DNA from: an uncultured Bacteroidota bacterium
GTDB taxonomy: Bacteria > Bacteroidota > Bacteroidia > JABEUT01
Assembly (NCBI GenBank): GCA_903916255.1
Contig: CAIWVW010000102.1
Span: 1-48,270, forward strand
DNA length: 48,270 bases
Direction: 5' to 3'
Below the pieces are notes generated by a model. That model searched no databases and was not told the origin of the DNA. It saw only the letters and a list, made by a program, of their open reading frames with translations. Below, one piece after another: positions 41,718 through 48,270 of the stretch. Numbering within the stretch: the first letter of the stretch is position 1; each line of letters starts with the position of its first letter. The position numbers and the translations under genes were made by a program.

Positions 41718-41990
41718 TTACTTAACCGCTTTTTTATCCTTGTGCAAGTCTTTGCGGTCGTGGTGAATGTCCTTCTTGTCAGCCTGAACTTTCTTTTCAT
41801 CTTTCACGGCTTTCTTAGGCTCGCCTTTCTTGATGGCTTCGTTGCGTTGAGCCTTGTTTTTGTCCAGTTGTTTCTGGTCCTGGTGAAGGTCTTTCTTGTC
41901 GGCTTGCTTGTCTTGCGCAATACTTACTACTGGGCTAAGGGCAAAAGCTAATAACATGGTTCCGGTGGCAATTACATTTGTTAGTTTCAT
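41718..41990 (-). CDS. Small Lys/Asp-rich secreted protein with internal repeats
   Basis: A 90-residue protein from the ATG at 41990, chosen because it gives a clean signal peptide (MKLTNVIATGTMLLAFALSPVVSIAQ). An open frame extends upstream to 42317, but that part has no protein-like composition and overlaps the promoter box. The mature ~64 residues are almost all charged, with repeats of the form ADKKDLHQDQKQL and ADKKDIHHDRKDLHKDKK, spaced to form an amphipathic helix or coiled coil. A TAGTTTTG box lies 27 bp upstream. It is convergent with tamL. No family is recognised; small Lys-rich periplasmic proteins of this type are common in the phylum. Confidence 0.7.
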   Translation of the reverse strand: MKLTNVIATGTMLLAFALSPVVSIAQDKQADKKDLHQDQKQLDKNKAQRNEAIKKGEPKKAVKDEKKVQADKKDIHHDRKDLHKDKKAVK

Positions 41991-42017
41991 GACAGTTTTT
42001 TGTTTTTGATTATGACG

Positions 42018-42025
42018 CAAAACTA
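42018..42025 (-). promoter_or_regulatory. -7 promoter box TAGTTTTG for the small Lys-rich gene
   Basis: TAnnTTTG match on the minus strand 27 bp before the ATG at 41990; it also supports the shorter start. Confidence 0.5.
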
Positions 42026-42343
42026 TATCGGCTAAATGAAGATGGTATGAAGCCTGTTTTTGCGTATACCATATATATAGCTTTTTCTGCAAAATTCCTT
42101 CCGGCGAAATGTCCGGGTTTTTCACGTATTTGGAAAATCTGAAATCATAGTGTAGCCTATACAGGGTAAGGATTTGAGGCATGTCCGGGCGGTGACTGTA
42201 TTTTTGGACATTTTTAGTGACGGGCAAATATGCGGCAAATGTATTGCACATTTTTGATGAAAACTCACATACACTAAATAGTGGTACCGAGTGAGCGGCA
42301 TAGTAAACATTTGGCAAAAAGAGCTTAAAAGGTTACTGTCATT

Positions 42344-42483
42344 GTACCCGAGAAGTTGCACTTCGTGGGTTTATAATTTGTATATTTGATTTGTATTACA
42401 AATATTCAAGCCCGCCCGGATGAACCGTTCGGACGGGTACAACTTAAAAGTTACTTACCCACGAAGTGCAACTTCGCAGGTAC
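42344..42483. repeat. Long inverted repeat with inner hairpin upstream of the surE 3' end
   Basis: The 27-bp arms 42344-42370 and 42457-42483 match at 25 of 27 positions and contain the core GAAGTTGCACTTCGTGGGT. Within the 86-nt loop another hairpin (CCCGCCCGg ... CGGACGGG, 42411-42437) can form. No coding sequence lies inside. It resembles the other intergenic palindromes in layout but not in sequence. Confidence 0.8.
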
Positions 42484-42529
42484 GGGCTTTTTATTATTTA
42501 AATGTATATAATAATTACTTTAAATAAAC

Positions 42530-43309
42530 TTACCATTTCACTTCCCATTTCTTCACTTTTTCCAGTTCTTCATAGTGTGTCATATCGGCATGTATGGGCA
42601 CTACCGATACATAGTTATTATCAAGCGCCCAAAGGTCGGTATCGGTACTCCGCTTCTCAAAGTTTTCGAATTTCCCGTTGAGCCATAAAAATTCTTCGCC
42701 TGTTTCGTCTTTAAGTTCATTGTAAGATTCTTTCCAGTTTCCCTTGCCCTGCCTGCAAAATTTAATCCCTTTTATTTCGCTGAACGGTATATCGGGTACA
42801 TTAACGTTCAGGCATAAATTATTATCGGGTTTGTTATCAATAAATGTCTGAAGCATAATTTCCGCCACTTTTTTAGATGCATCAAGGCTTTGCCCCGTAT
42901 GGTTGTTGCAAAGTGAAATACCCATGGATGGTATACCTTCCAACGCCCCTTCCAGCGCGGCAGACATGGTTCCGGAATAAATAACGTTCAACGACATATT
43001 CGCGCCATGATTAATCCCGGACAGGCAGATGTCGGGTTTTTCTTTCAGCAAATGATATTTGCCCAGCTTAACGCAATCGGCCGGGGTACCTGTGCAGCTG
43101 AAAGCGGCCTTTGTTCCCGGAAAATGCTCCTTTTTCACCATAATGCCCGAATGAACGGTAATAGCATGCCCCATTCCCGACTGGGGCTTATCGGGGGCAA
43201 TAACGCATACATCGCCAAAGTTTTTTGCCACATCTACAAGGGCTTGTATGCCGGCCGAGGTAATTCCATCATCATTGGTAACTAAAATCAAAGGTTTTTT
43301 ATGTTTCAT
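42530..43309 (-). CDS. surE: 5'/3'-nucleotidase SurE
   Basis: A metal-dependent nucleoside monophosphatase that removes phosphate from 5' and 3' nucleotides, in the cytoplasm. The 259-residue product has the metal-binding ILVTNDDGITSAGIQAL motif with Asp13-Asp14, the DKPQSGMGHAIT segment with metal-ligand Ser44, and SGINHGANMS near residue 97 with the conserved Asn. The SGTMSAALEG loop (near 112) is also typical. Length fits the family. It lies alone on the minus strand, divergent from rpoD across 172 bp. Confidence 0.95.
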   Translation of the reverse strand: MKHKKPLILVTNDDGITSAGIQALVDVAKNFGDVCVIAPDKPQSGMGHAITVHSGIMVKKEHFPGTKAAFSCTGTPADCVKLGKYHLLKEKPDICLSGINHGANMSLNVIYSGTMSAALEGALEGIPSMGISLCNNHTGQSLDASKKVAEIMLQTFIDNKPDNNLCLNVNVPDIPFSEIKGIKFCRQGKGNWKESYNELKDETGEEFLWLNGKFENFEKRSTDTDLWALDNNYVSVVPIHADMTHYEELEKVKKWEVKW

Positions 43310-43481
43310 TCGTCTAATATCCTTGTTAAAGCAGTTGAAAAATTAATACGGACATTACCCAACTAAAAGGGTGATTCATACGTCTAATAAGATGTTCAAA
43401 ACTATTCAATTTTTTAACAATCCTTAACGTAACTATTTTACGTAGATAAGCGTTGAACTTATCAGATAATAACACACCCAA

Positions 43482-44351
43482 ATGAGACAGCTGAAAATAT
43501 CACAAAAAGTAACCAACCGAGATACCCCCGGTTTGGACAAATATCTGCACGACATAAGCCGTGTAGATATGATTACGCCTGATGAAGAAGTGGAGCTTGC
43601 AAAAAAAATTCAGGCAGGCGATAACGATGCGCTGGAAAAACTGACCAAAGCGAACCTTCGTTTTGTGGTTTCGGTTGCCAAGCAATATCAAAACCGCGGA
43701 TTAAGTTTGCAAGACCTGATTAACGAGGGTAACCTGGGGCTTTTAAAAGCCGCTAAGCGATTCGACCACTCCAAAGGATTTAAATTTATATCGTATGCCG
43801 TTTGGTGGATTCGCCAGACCATTCATCAGGCCTTGGCCGAAAACTCGAGATTGGTGCGCTTGCCGGTGAATAAAATTAATGCAATTCACAAAATTTCGCA
43901 GGCTACTTCACGCTTAGAGCAGCAATATGGCCGGGAACCCACGCCTGAAGAAGTTTCGGAAATGACTAAAATTACCGAATCGGATATTCGCTTATCTATG
44001 CAAAACTATGCCCGGACAGTATCAATGGATGCACCGCTGGGCGGAGGAGATGATGATGGCAACATGTATGATGTTACCCAGGATTATGATGCCATAAACC
44101 CGGAAGGCGAGTTATTAAAAGAATCGCTTAAGGTGGAGATTACCAGAACATTATCTACCATTCCTACCCGCGAGGCCGATGTGCTGAAGTATTATTTTGG
44201 GTTAAGCAGCGTACAACCACCGCTATTAATTGAAGAAATAGCCCGCCGACTGGAAATTTCACCGGAACGGGTAAGACAAATTAAGGATAAGGCAATCAGA
44301 AGATTACGCCATAATTCGCGGAGTAAAATTCTGAAAACCTATTTAGGCTGA
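43482..44351 (+). CDS. rpoD: Primary sigma factor (RpoD/SigA), short Bacteroidota form
   Basis: The housekeeping sigma factor that directs RNA polymerase to TTTG-n19-21-TAnnTTTG promoters in this phylum. The 289-residue protein lacks region 1.1, as is normal for Bacteroidota. It begins with region 1.2 (DTPGLDKYLHDISRVDMITPDEEVELAKKIQAGD). Region 2 is intact (NEGNLGLLKAAKRFDHSKGFKFISYAVWWIRQTI), then region 3 (REPTPEEVSEMTKI) and region 4 with the helix-turn-helix (LLIEEIARRLEISPERVRQIKDKAIRRLR). Its predicted -7 box is found in front of many genes in this window. Upstream is a 172-bp divergent gap with surE. Confidence 0.95.
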   Translation: MRQLKISQKVTNRDTPGLDKYLHDISRVDMITPDEEVELAKKIQAGDNDALEKLTKANLRFVVSVAKQYQNRGLSLQDLINEGNLGLLKAAKRFDHSKGFKFISYAVWWIRQTIHQALAENSRLVRLPVNKINAIHKISQATSRLEQQYGREPTPEEVSEMTKITESDIRLSMQNYARTVSMDAPLGGGDDDGNMYDVTQDYDAINPEGELLKESLKVEITRTLSTIPTREADVLKYYFGLSSVQPPLLIEEIARRLEISPERVRQIKDKAIRRLRHNSRSKILKTYLG

Positions 44352-44412
44352 TATTTCTCAGTAGGGTATTAGCATTTTGTTTGTTAATTTTGTAGATTAA
44401 AATGGTTTCATT

Positions 44413-45042
44413 TTGATTGGTTTACAAGATATAATACTTGCTGCAATTGCCTATCTGATTGGTTCTGTGCCTACTTCCGTATGGATTGGGCGTAAATTCT
44501 ATAATACCGACGTAAGGGAACATGGCAGTGGCAATTCAGGTGCTACCAATTCCTTACGCATACTGGGTAAAAAAGCCGGAGCCATTGTTCTGCTTATTGA
44601 CATATTAAAAGGCTGGCTGGCTGTAGGTATTGTTTGTTTCAGCAGCTACCCTGTGGGCAGCGCCCCCCGAATGCACCTTGAGGTGGCACTTGCTTGTGCC
44701 GCTATTTTAGGGCATATTTTCCCAATTTATGTAGGTTTCAAAGGCGGAAAGGGAGTGGCAACAGGCATGGGCATAATACTTGCTTTTTCGCCTATAGTAG
44801 CCTTATTTTGTCTTTTGGTTTTTGTAATTGTTTTCATTATATTCCATTATGTATCATTAGCATCTATGCTGGCTGCCGCAAGCTTTCCGGTTTGGATGGC
44901 AGTAACATCAAATTTGCACTACAAGTGGGTTGTGGCATTTTCCATTTTTTTGCCGCTGCTGGTTATTATAATGCACCGGAAGAATATTGTCAGGTTAGTT
45001 AAGCATCAGGAATCTAAAATTCAATTATTTAAAAAAAGCTAA
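44413..45042 (+). CDS. plsY: Glycerol-3-phosphate acyltransferase PlsY
   Basis: It transfers an acyl group from acyl-phosphate to glycerol-3-phosphate, the first membrane step of phospholipid synthesis. The 209-residue, multi-TM protein starts with TTG at 44413 (the nearby ATG at 44402 is out of frame). It shows the three family motifs: GSVPTSVWIGRKFYNTDVREHGSGNSGATN (residues about 17-46), GHIFPIYVGFKGGKGVATGMG (about 97-117) and a C-terminal HRKNIVRLVKHQESK. It lies 61 bp after rpoD, and the TPR-PD40 gene follows after 24 bp. Confidence 0.93.
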   Translation: MIGLQDIILAAIAYLIGSVPTSVWIGRKFYNTDVREHGSGNSGATNSLRILGKKAGAIVLLIDILKGWLAVGIVCFSSYPVGSAPRMHLEVALACAAILGHIFPIYVGFKGGKGVATGMGIILAFSPIVALFCLLVFVIVFIIFHYVSLASMLAAASFPVWMAVTSNLHYKWVVAFSIFLPLLVIIMHRKNIVRLVKHQESKIQLFKKS

Positions 45043-45066
45043 CCGGGCAGCGGAATATTTTATTTG

Positions 45067-48000
45067 ATGAAAAACAAGTACCATTTAGTTCGTGAGTTGA
45101 ATGCGAAAACGGGGAATTTTTTTTCCTGTGCAATGGTGGTTTTGTTTTTTGTTGCAATACTTCAGCCTGCCGTTAAATTAAGCGCCCAAAGTGCACAAAG
45201 CGCCAGTGCGCACGAAACGGAAAACCGCCTTAGAAAAGCCGCTGCAAAATATTTCGACCAGGGCGATTTTATTGAAGCATACCCGCTATATTCCCAATTA
45301 CTGAGCCTTTATCCGCGCGACCCGAATTATAATTACCGGTTTGGCGCCTGTATGTTATTTACCAAAGCCGATAAGAATAAAGCAGTGGAATATCTGGAAT
45401 ATTCTGTAAAACAAACGAATGTGGATGACCTTGCCTTTTACTATTTGGGAAGGGCTTTTCACTTAGACTATAAATTTAATGAGGCAGTCCGATATTACAA
45501 AAAGTATGAGCAGACAGCTTCTTCTTCCGATTTGAAAAAATATCCCGTGAGGCATTTGATAGAAATGTGCGCCAACGGGAAAGCATTATTAACCGAGTTG
45601 CACGGGCTTGATGTGTTGAGGAAAAAAGAACTGAACCTTTCCGACTATTTTGAAGCGTATGATATGCATACCAATGGCGGAACGCTGCTTGCAGAACCCG
45701 ACGGATTTAAAACAAAACTAGATAAGGAGAAAAATGTAAACAACGTTATTTATTTAACGCCCAATAAAAAGCAGGCCTATTTTTCAAGCTACGGAAACAA
45801 TGAAAAGAACGGGAAAGATATATACATGGTTAAGCGCAACCCTGATGGTTCGTGGGGTACGCCAGAAAATTTGGGCGATATAATTAATTCTGCGTTCGAT
45901 GAAGATTATCCCGTTTATGATGTAACCAAACACACGCTTTATTTCTGCTCGAAAGGACATAACAGCATGGGCGGGTATGATATTTTTATGTCGGTTTACA
46001 ATGAATCGACCAACAGTTGGGGTGCGCCTGTAAACCTTGATTTTCCTGTTAATTCGCCCGACGATGATATTTTATTTGTGCCCGATACCTCCGGCGAAAC
46101 GGCCTTTTTCTCGTCTACCCGTTCCAGCCCGCAAGGTACTATCGATGTATATAAAATAGCTATCCATCTTCACCCGCCGGCCTCTATGGTAATAGCAGGC
46201 ACCGCTTACATGGATGACGGGAAAACACCAACACTCTGCAAAATAACCGTGAAGGATATTAAGAAAGATACGATAGTTGGCATTTACATGTCCTCATCAG
46301 AAGACGGGAAATATTCTTTTAATCTTCCAAACGGAGGAAGTTATAATTATACCGTGGAGGCTTCTAATCATAAAGTCCAGAGCCAATCTGTTGTGCTGCC
46401 TGTTTCGCAAACGGTAAGCGCCATGAAGCAGGATATAAAATTCGACCCGTCGGGAAATTTGCAAATAAACAGTTACTCTGTCGATATGCCGAAGGATTCG
46501 GATTACCAGCTCGCATTTAATTACATTAAGGAGCAGGCCCAAATGAATGTGAATGTTGACACAAATTCCATCGAGGCCTTGCTGGCAAAGAGCAATGCGG
46601 TTGCTGCCAATTCTTCCGCACCGGTTGCATCTGCTAATACAAGTGGAAATAATTCGCAGCATGGTGGCAATGCATCTTCGAATAATGCAAATAACGCATC
46701 GGGAAATGCAGCCGCAAGTAGCAATTCAGCTGATGGCCGATTAGACCCTGCCGTAATAGCTCAACTGGAAAAAGAAGCCGAAGGGCTGAACGATAAAGCA
46801 TCGAAAGCCATTGATTATGCAAGCGATAAGATGGAAGATGCACTACAGATGCAAATGAACGCTGAAATGGTTTTGGATAATCAGAATCAAAATAACCCGG
46901 CAGCGCAGAACCCTGACAGTATTGCGGCTGCAAAAAAGGAAATGCAACAATCCGTTGTTGCTGAACAAAAAGGAATAGCCGCATACCAGCTTGCGGCAGA
47001 ATATAAAAATGAAGCGGCCCTGAAGCAACAAGAGGCTGAAAAGGGAGTGCATATAGGTTCAGCCGGAGATAGCACCCAAGGTAATAACACGGCCACAACA
47101 AATGGCGGCATAGGAATTTCTGCGGCCATGATAAGCCCCGGTGATTTAATTAAGCGCCAGGCGGAAGAAGTGAAGGAAGATTCATTTCAGGTTGCAAAAG
47201 CCAATGATGACCTTGCGCAGGATATAAGCGGATTACAGCAAAAATCGCAGGATTTTGTGGCACAGGCGGGGCAAACTACGGATGCCGACCAAAAGACGGC
47301 CTTGTTGCAACAAGCCGATGATTTAGCGAAAAGCAAAAAAGAAAAGCAAGAAGTAATAACGGAAAATAATGCCGAGCTTAATCAGCTTCATAAGGAATAT
47401 GTATGGCTTAATAACAGGGCACGTAAAGCCGACAGCGCATTTATTGCCTCGGCGAACAGTGGAAGTAAAGGCACTATTGCCACACCTGCTTCAGAGGGTG
47501 CATTACAGCAGGAAATAAACGACTATGCCCAAGCTAATAACTATGGCGCCGACTCTGCAGGAAGAGGAACGGAGGACAATTCCGATAACAAAATTGCAAA
47601 TAATGATAATAAATACACTTCTAAAACAGGAACGCGAAACAATCCGAAATATCATCATAAGAAGAATACCCATACCAACTCACAATCGGATAATATATCA
47701 GCTAGCGGAGGAGCTCCAGGAAGTGGCGATAATCAGAATGGGTTGAATAATGCGGCAGGCAATACGAATTTCGGAGGCAATCAGAATTCACAGGTTGCAA
47801 ATAATAATAATGGTGGCAATAGGGCAAGTGTAAATGGTGGCAATGGCACTTCATCAGTGAATGCACAAGGAAATAATGGCAATAACGGAAGTAACCAAAA
47901 TTCGCAAACAGCGAATAATAATAACGGAGTAAGCATTTCAAATGTAGGTGGTGGGAATGGTACTTCATCAGTTAATGCACAAGGAAATAATGGCAATAAT

Positions 48001-48270
48001 GGAAGTAACCAAAATTCGCAAACAGCGAATAATAATAACGGAGTAAGCATTTCAAATGTAGGTGGTGGGAATGGCACTTCATCAGTTAATGCACAAGGAA
48101 ATAATGGCAATAACGGAAGTAATCAAAACTCACAAGCAGCGAATAATAATAACGGAGGAAGCGTTTCAAATGCAGGTGTTAGTAACGGTACTTCATCAGT
48201 TAATGCACAAGGAAATAATTGCAATAACGGAAGTAAACAAAATTCACAAGCAGCAGATAATAATAACGGA
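45067..48270 (+). CDS. Large TPR-PD40 envelope protein with Asn-rich tandem repeats (C-terminus cut by window edge)
   Basis: Open for 1068 codons from the ATG at 45067 to the window end. Signal sequence near residues 15-45 (MVVLFFVAILQPAVKLSAQ). Residues about 55-170 form TPR-like helices (AAKYFDQGDFIEAYPLYSQLLSLYPRD). Residues about 225-375 are PD40/WD40-like blades (KQAYFSSYGNNEKNGKDIYMVKR; HNSMGGYDIFMSVYNE). A carboxypeptidase-regulatory-like beta domain (about 375-450) follows, then coiled-coil segments (about 560-800) and Asn/Gly/Ser-rich linkers. From residue 894 it enters 38-residue tandem repeats. TPR-PD40-regulatory-domain proteins of this kind are often OmpA-family T9SS/gliding (PorE-like) lipoproteins, but the C-terminus is not visible. 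It sits 24 bp after plsY. Confidence 0.8.
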   Translation, partial: MKNKYHLVRELNAKTGNFFSCAMVVLFFVAILQPAVKLSAQSAQSASAHETENRLRKAAAKYFDQGDFIEAYPLYSQLLSLYPRDPNYNYRFGACMLFTKADKNKAVEYLEYSVKQTNVDDLAFYYLGRAFHLDYKFNEAVRYYKKYEQTASSSDLKKYPVRHLIEMCANGKALLTELHGLDVLRKKELNLSDYFEAYDMHTNGGTLLAEPDGFKTKLDKEKNVNNVIYLTPNKKQAYFSSYGNNEKNGKDIYMVKRNPDGSWGTPENLGDIINSAFDEDYPVYDVTKHTLYFCSKGHNSMGGYDIFMSVYNESTNSWGAPVNLDFPVNSPDDDILFVPDTSGETAFFSSTRSSPQGTIDVYKIAIHLHPPASMVIAGTAYMDDGKTPTLCKITVKDIKKDTIVGIYMSSSEDGKYSFNLPNGGSYNYTVEASNHKVQSQSVVLPVSQTVSAMKQDIKFDPSGNLQINSYSVDMPKDSDYQLAFNYIKEQAQMNVNVDTNSIEALLAKSNAVAANSSAPVASANTSGNNSQHGGNASSNNANNASGNAAASSNSADGRLDPAVIAQLEKEAEGLNDKASKAIDYASDKMEDALQMQMNAEMVLDNQNQNNPAAQNPDSIAAAKKEMQQSVVAEQKGIAAYQLAAEYKNEAALKQQEAEKGVHIGSAGDSTQGNNTATTNGGIGISAAMISPGDLIKRQAEEVKEDSFQVAKANDDLAQDISGLQQKSQDFVAQAGQTTDADQKTALLQQADDLAKSKKEKQEVITENNAELNQLHKEYVWLNNRARKADSAFIASANSGSKGTIATPASEGALQQEINDYAQANNYGADSAGRGTEDNSDNKIANNDNKYTSKTGTRNNPKYHHKKNTHTNSQSDNISASGGAPGSGDNQNGLNNAAGNTNFGGNQNSQVANNNNGGNRASVNGGNGTSSVNAQGNNGNNGSNQNSQTANNNNGVSISNVGGGNGTSSVNAQGNNGNNGSNQNSQTANNNNGVSISNVGGGNGTSSVNAQGNNGNNGSNQNSQAANNNNGGSVSNAGVSNGTSSVNAQGNNCNNGSKQNSQAADNNNG
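47746..48270 (+). repeat. 114-bp tandem repeat inside the TPR-PD40 gene
   Basis: Four full units start at 47746, 47860, 47974 and 48088, plus 69 nt of a fifth from 48202 to the window edge. Units 2 and 3 differ at 2 of 114 positions; unit 1 is more diverged, and unit 4 and the partial fifth are intermediate. Each encodes 38 residues, rich in Asn, Gln, Gly and Ser, starting NAQGNNGNNGSNQNSQ, and preserves the reading frame (114 is a multiple of 3). Confidence 0.9.

Larger units (their letters stand above)
41991..42529. other. 539-bp intergenic region, mostly non-coding
   Basis: It holds the promoter of the small Lys-rich gene (box TAGTTTTG, 42018-42025), about 300 bp without recognisable features, and the large inverted repeat at 42344-42483. 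An open frame on the minus strand runs through 41991-42317 but reads like random sequence. No tRNA or small-RNA structure that I can defend. Confidence 0.5.

Noticed and set aside
41991-42317. N-terminal extension of the small Lys-rich protein (109 extra codons)
   Set aside because: It contains the promoter box, lacks protein-like composition and would bury the clean signal peptide inside the protein.
42344-42483. Riboswitch or tRNA in the surE gap
   Set aside because: It is a plain long inverted repeat with an inner hairpin; no conserved aptamer core or tRNA arms could be identified.
46634-48110. Open frames on the minus strand opposite the TPR-PD40 gene, including one with Pro/Leu repeats
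   Set aside because: They are complements of the Asn/Ser/Gly repeats and linkers in the plus-strand gene, which is continuous for 1068 codons and has recognisable domains.
47746-48270. Tandem repeats considered as a CRISPR array
   Set aside because: Units abut without spacers, are 114 bp long, keep reading frame and lie inside a coding sequence.

Overview
The window looks like a chromosomal segment of a member of the Bacteroidota, AT-rich (roughly 40% GC by eye). Four things support this: (1) six secreted proteins end in a type IX secretion (T9SS) type A sorting tail of the 'YPNPxxxxxxI...GxYxYxLxxxxGxxxxGKxxVxK' kind; (2) at least eighteen genes have the phylum's -7 promoter box TAnnTTTG upstream, and the short primary sigma factor that would read it (rpoD) is also here; (3) Bacteroidota-specific gene types occur, such as a lipidated TamA-like protein (TamL), an RprX/RprY-like two-component pair, and the recF-DUF721 and prs-rplY-pth neighbourhoods; (4) intergenic gaps carry short palindromic elements. 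I cannot name a genus. I see no rRNA, tRNA, CRISPR, transposase or prophage.

Layout. 1-2.1 kb: end of a DUF423 membrane protein, recF, DUF721/DciA-like. 2.1-6.4 kb: palindrome cluster, secreted PD40 propeller protein, small membrane protein, RprXY-like pair. 6.5-8.9 kb: prs, rplY, pth. 8.9-13.3 kb, minus strand: lone receiver protein, pyrH, and the ribosomal operon rplM-rpsI-rpsB-tsf with a terminator. 13.5-15.6 kb: two tandem paralogous T9SS cargo proteins. 15.8-18.2 kb: glycyl-tRNA synthetase and a hydrolase-like protein lacking its nucleophile. 18.2-19.5 kb: toxin-antitoxin pair and an unusually AT-rich membrane protein, the best candidate for recently acquired or defence-related DNA. 19.5-26.1 kb: xth, a 1194-residue probable outer-membrane protein, and a CBS-Omp85 pair. 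26.3-29.1 kb: two tandem secreted C10 (streptopain-like) proteases. 29.2-33.7 kb, minus strand: small exported protein, mnmH, APC permease, small membrane protein, MacB-type permease. 33.8-41.6 kb: TMTC-like GT-C/TPR membrane protein, Asp-box T9SS cargo, TamL. 41.7-43.3 kb: small Lys-rich secreted protein, palindrome, surE. 43.5-48.3 kb: rpoD, plsY, and a large TPR-PD40 protein that enters a 114-bp tandem repeat and runs off the window.

The backbone is housekeeping (translation, nucleotide metabolism, DNA repair, envelope assembly) interleaved with secreted and surface proteins. The T9SS cargo proteins depend on a secretion machine not encoded here. The Omp85-type proteins, plsY and possibly the GT-C protein serve the envelope that cargo crosses.

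Nothing in the window is clearly a new multi-gene system. The observations most worth following are: the families of intergenic palindromes and a 37-nt element; a duplicated promoter-like segment flanking one palindrome before glyS; several genes whose -7 box sits 4-6 nt from the start codon (predicted leaderless mRNAs); the hydrolase-like protein with Gly in place of the catalytic Ser; the TA plus AT-rich membrane protein cluster; the TMTC-like protein; and the near-identical 38-residue repeats at the right edge.
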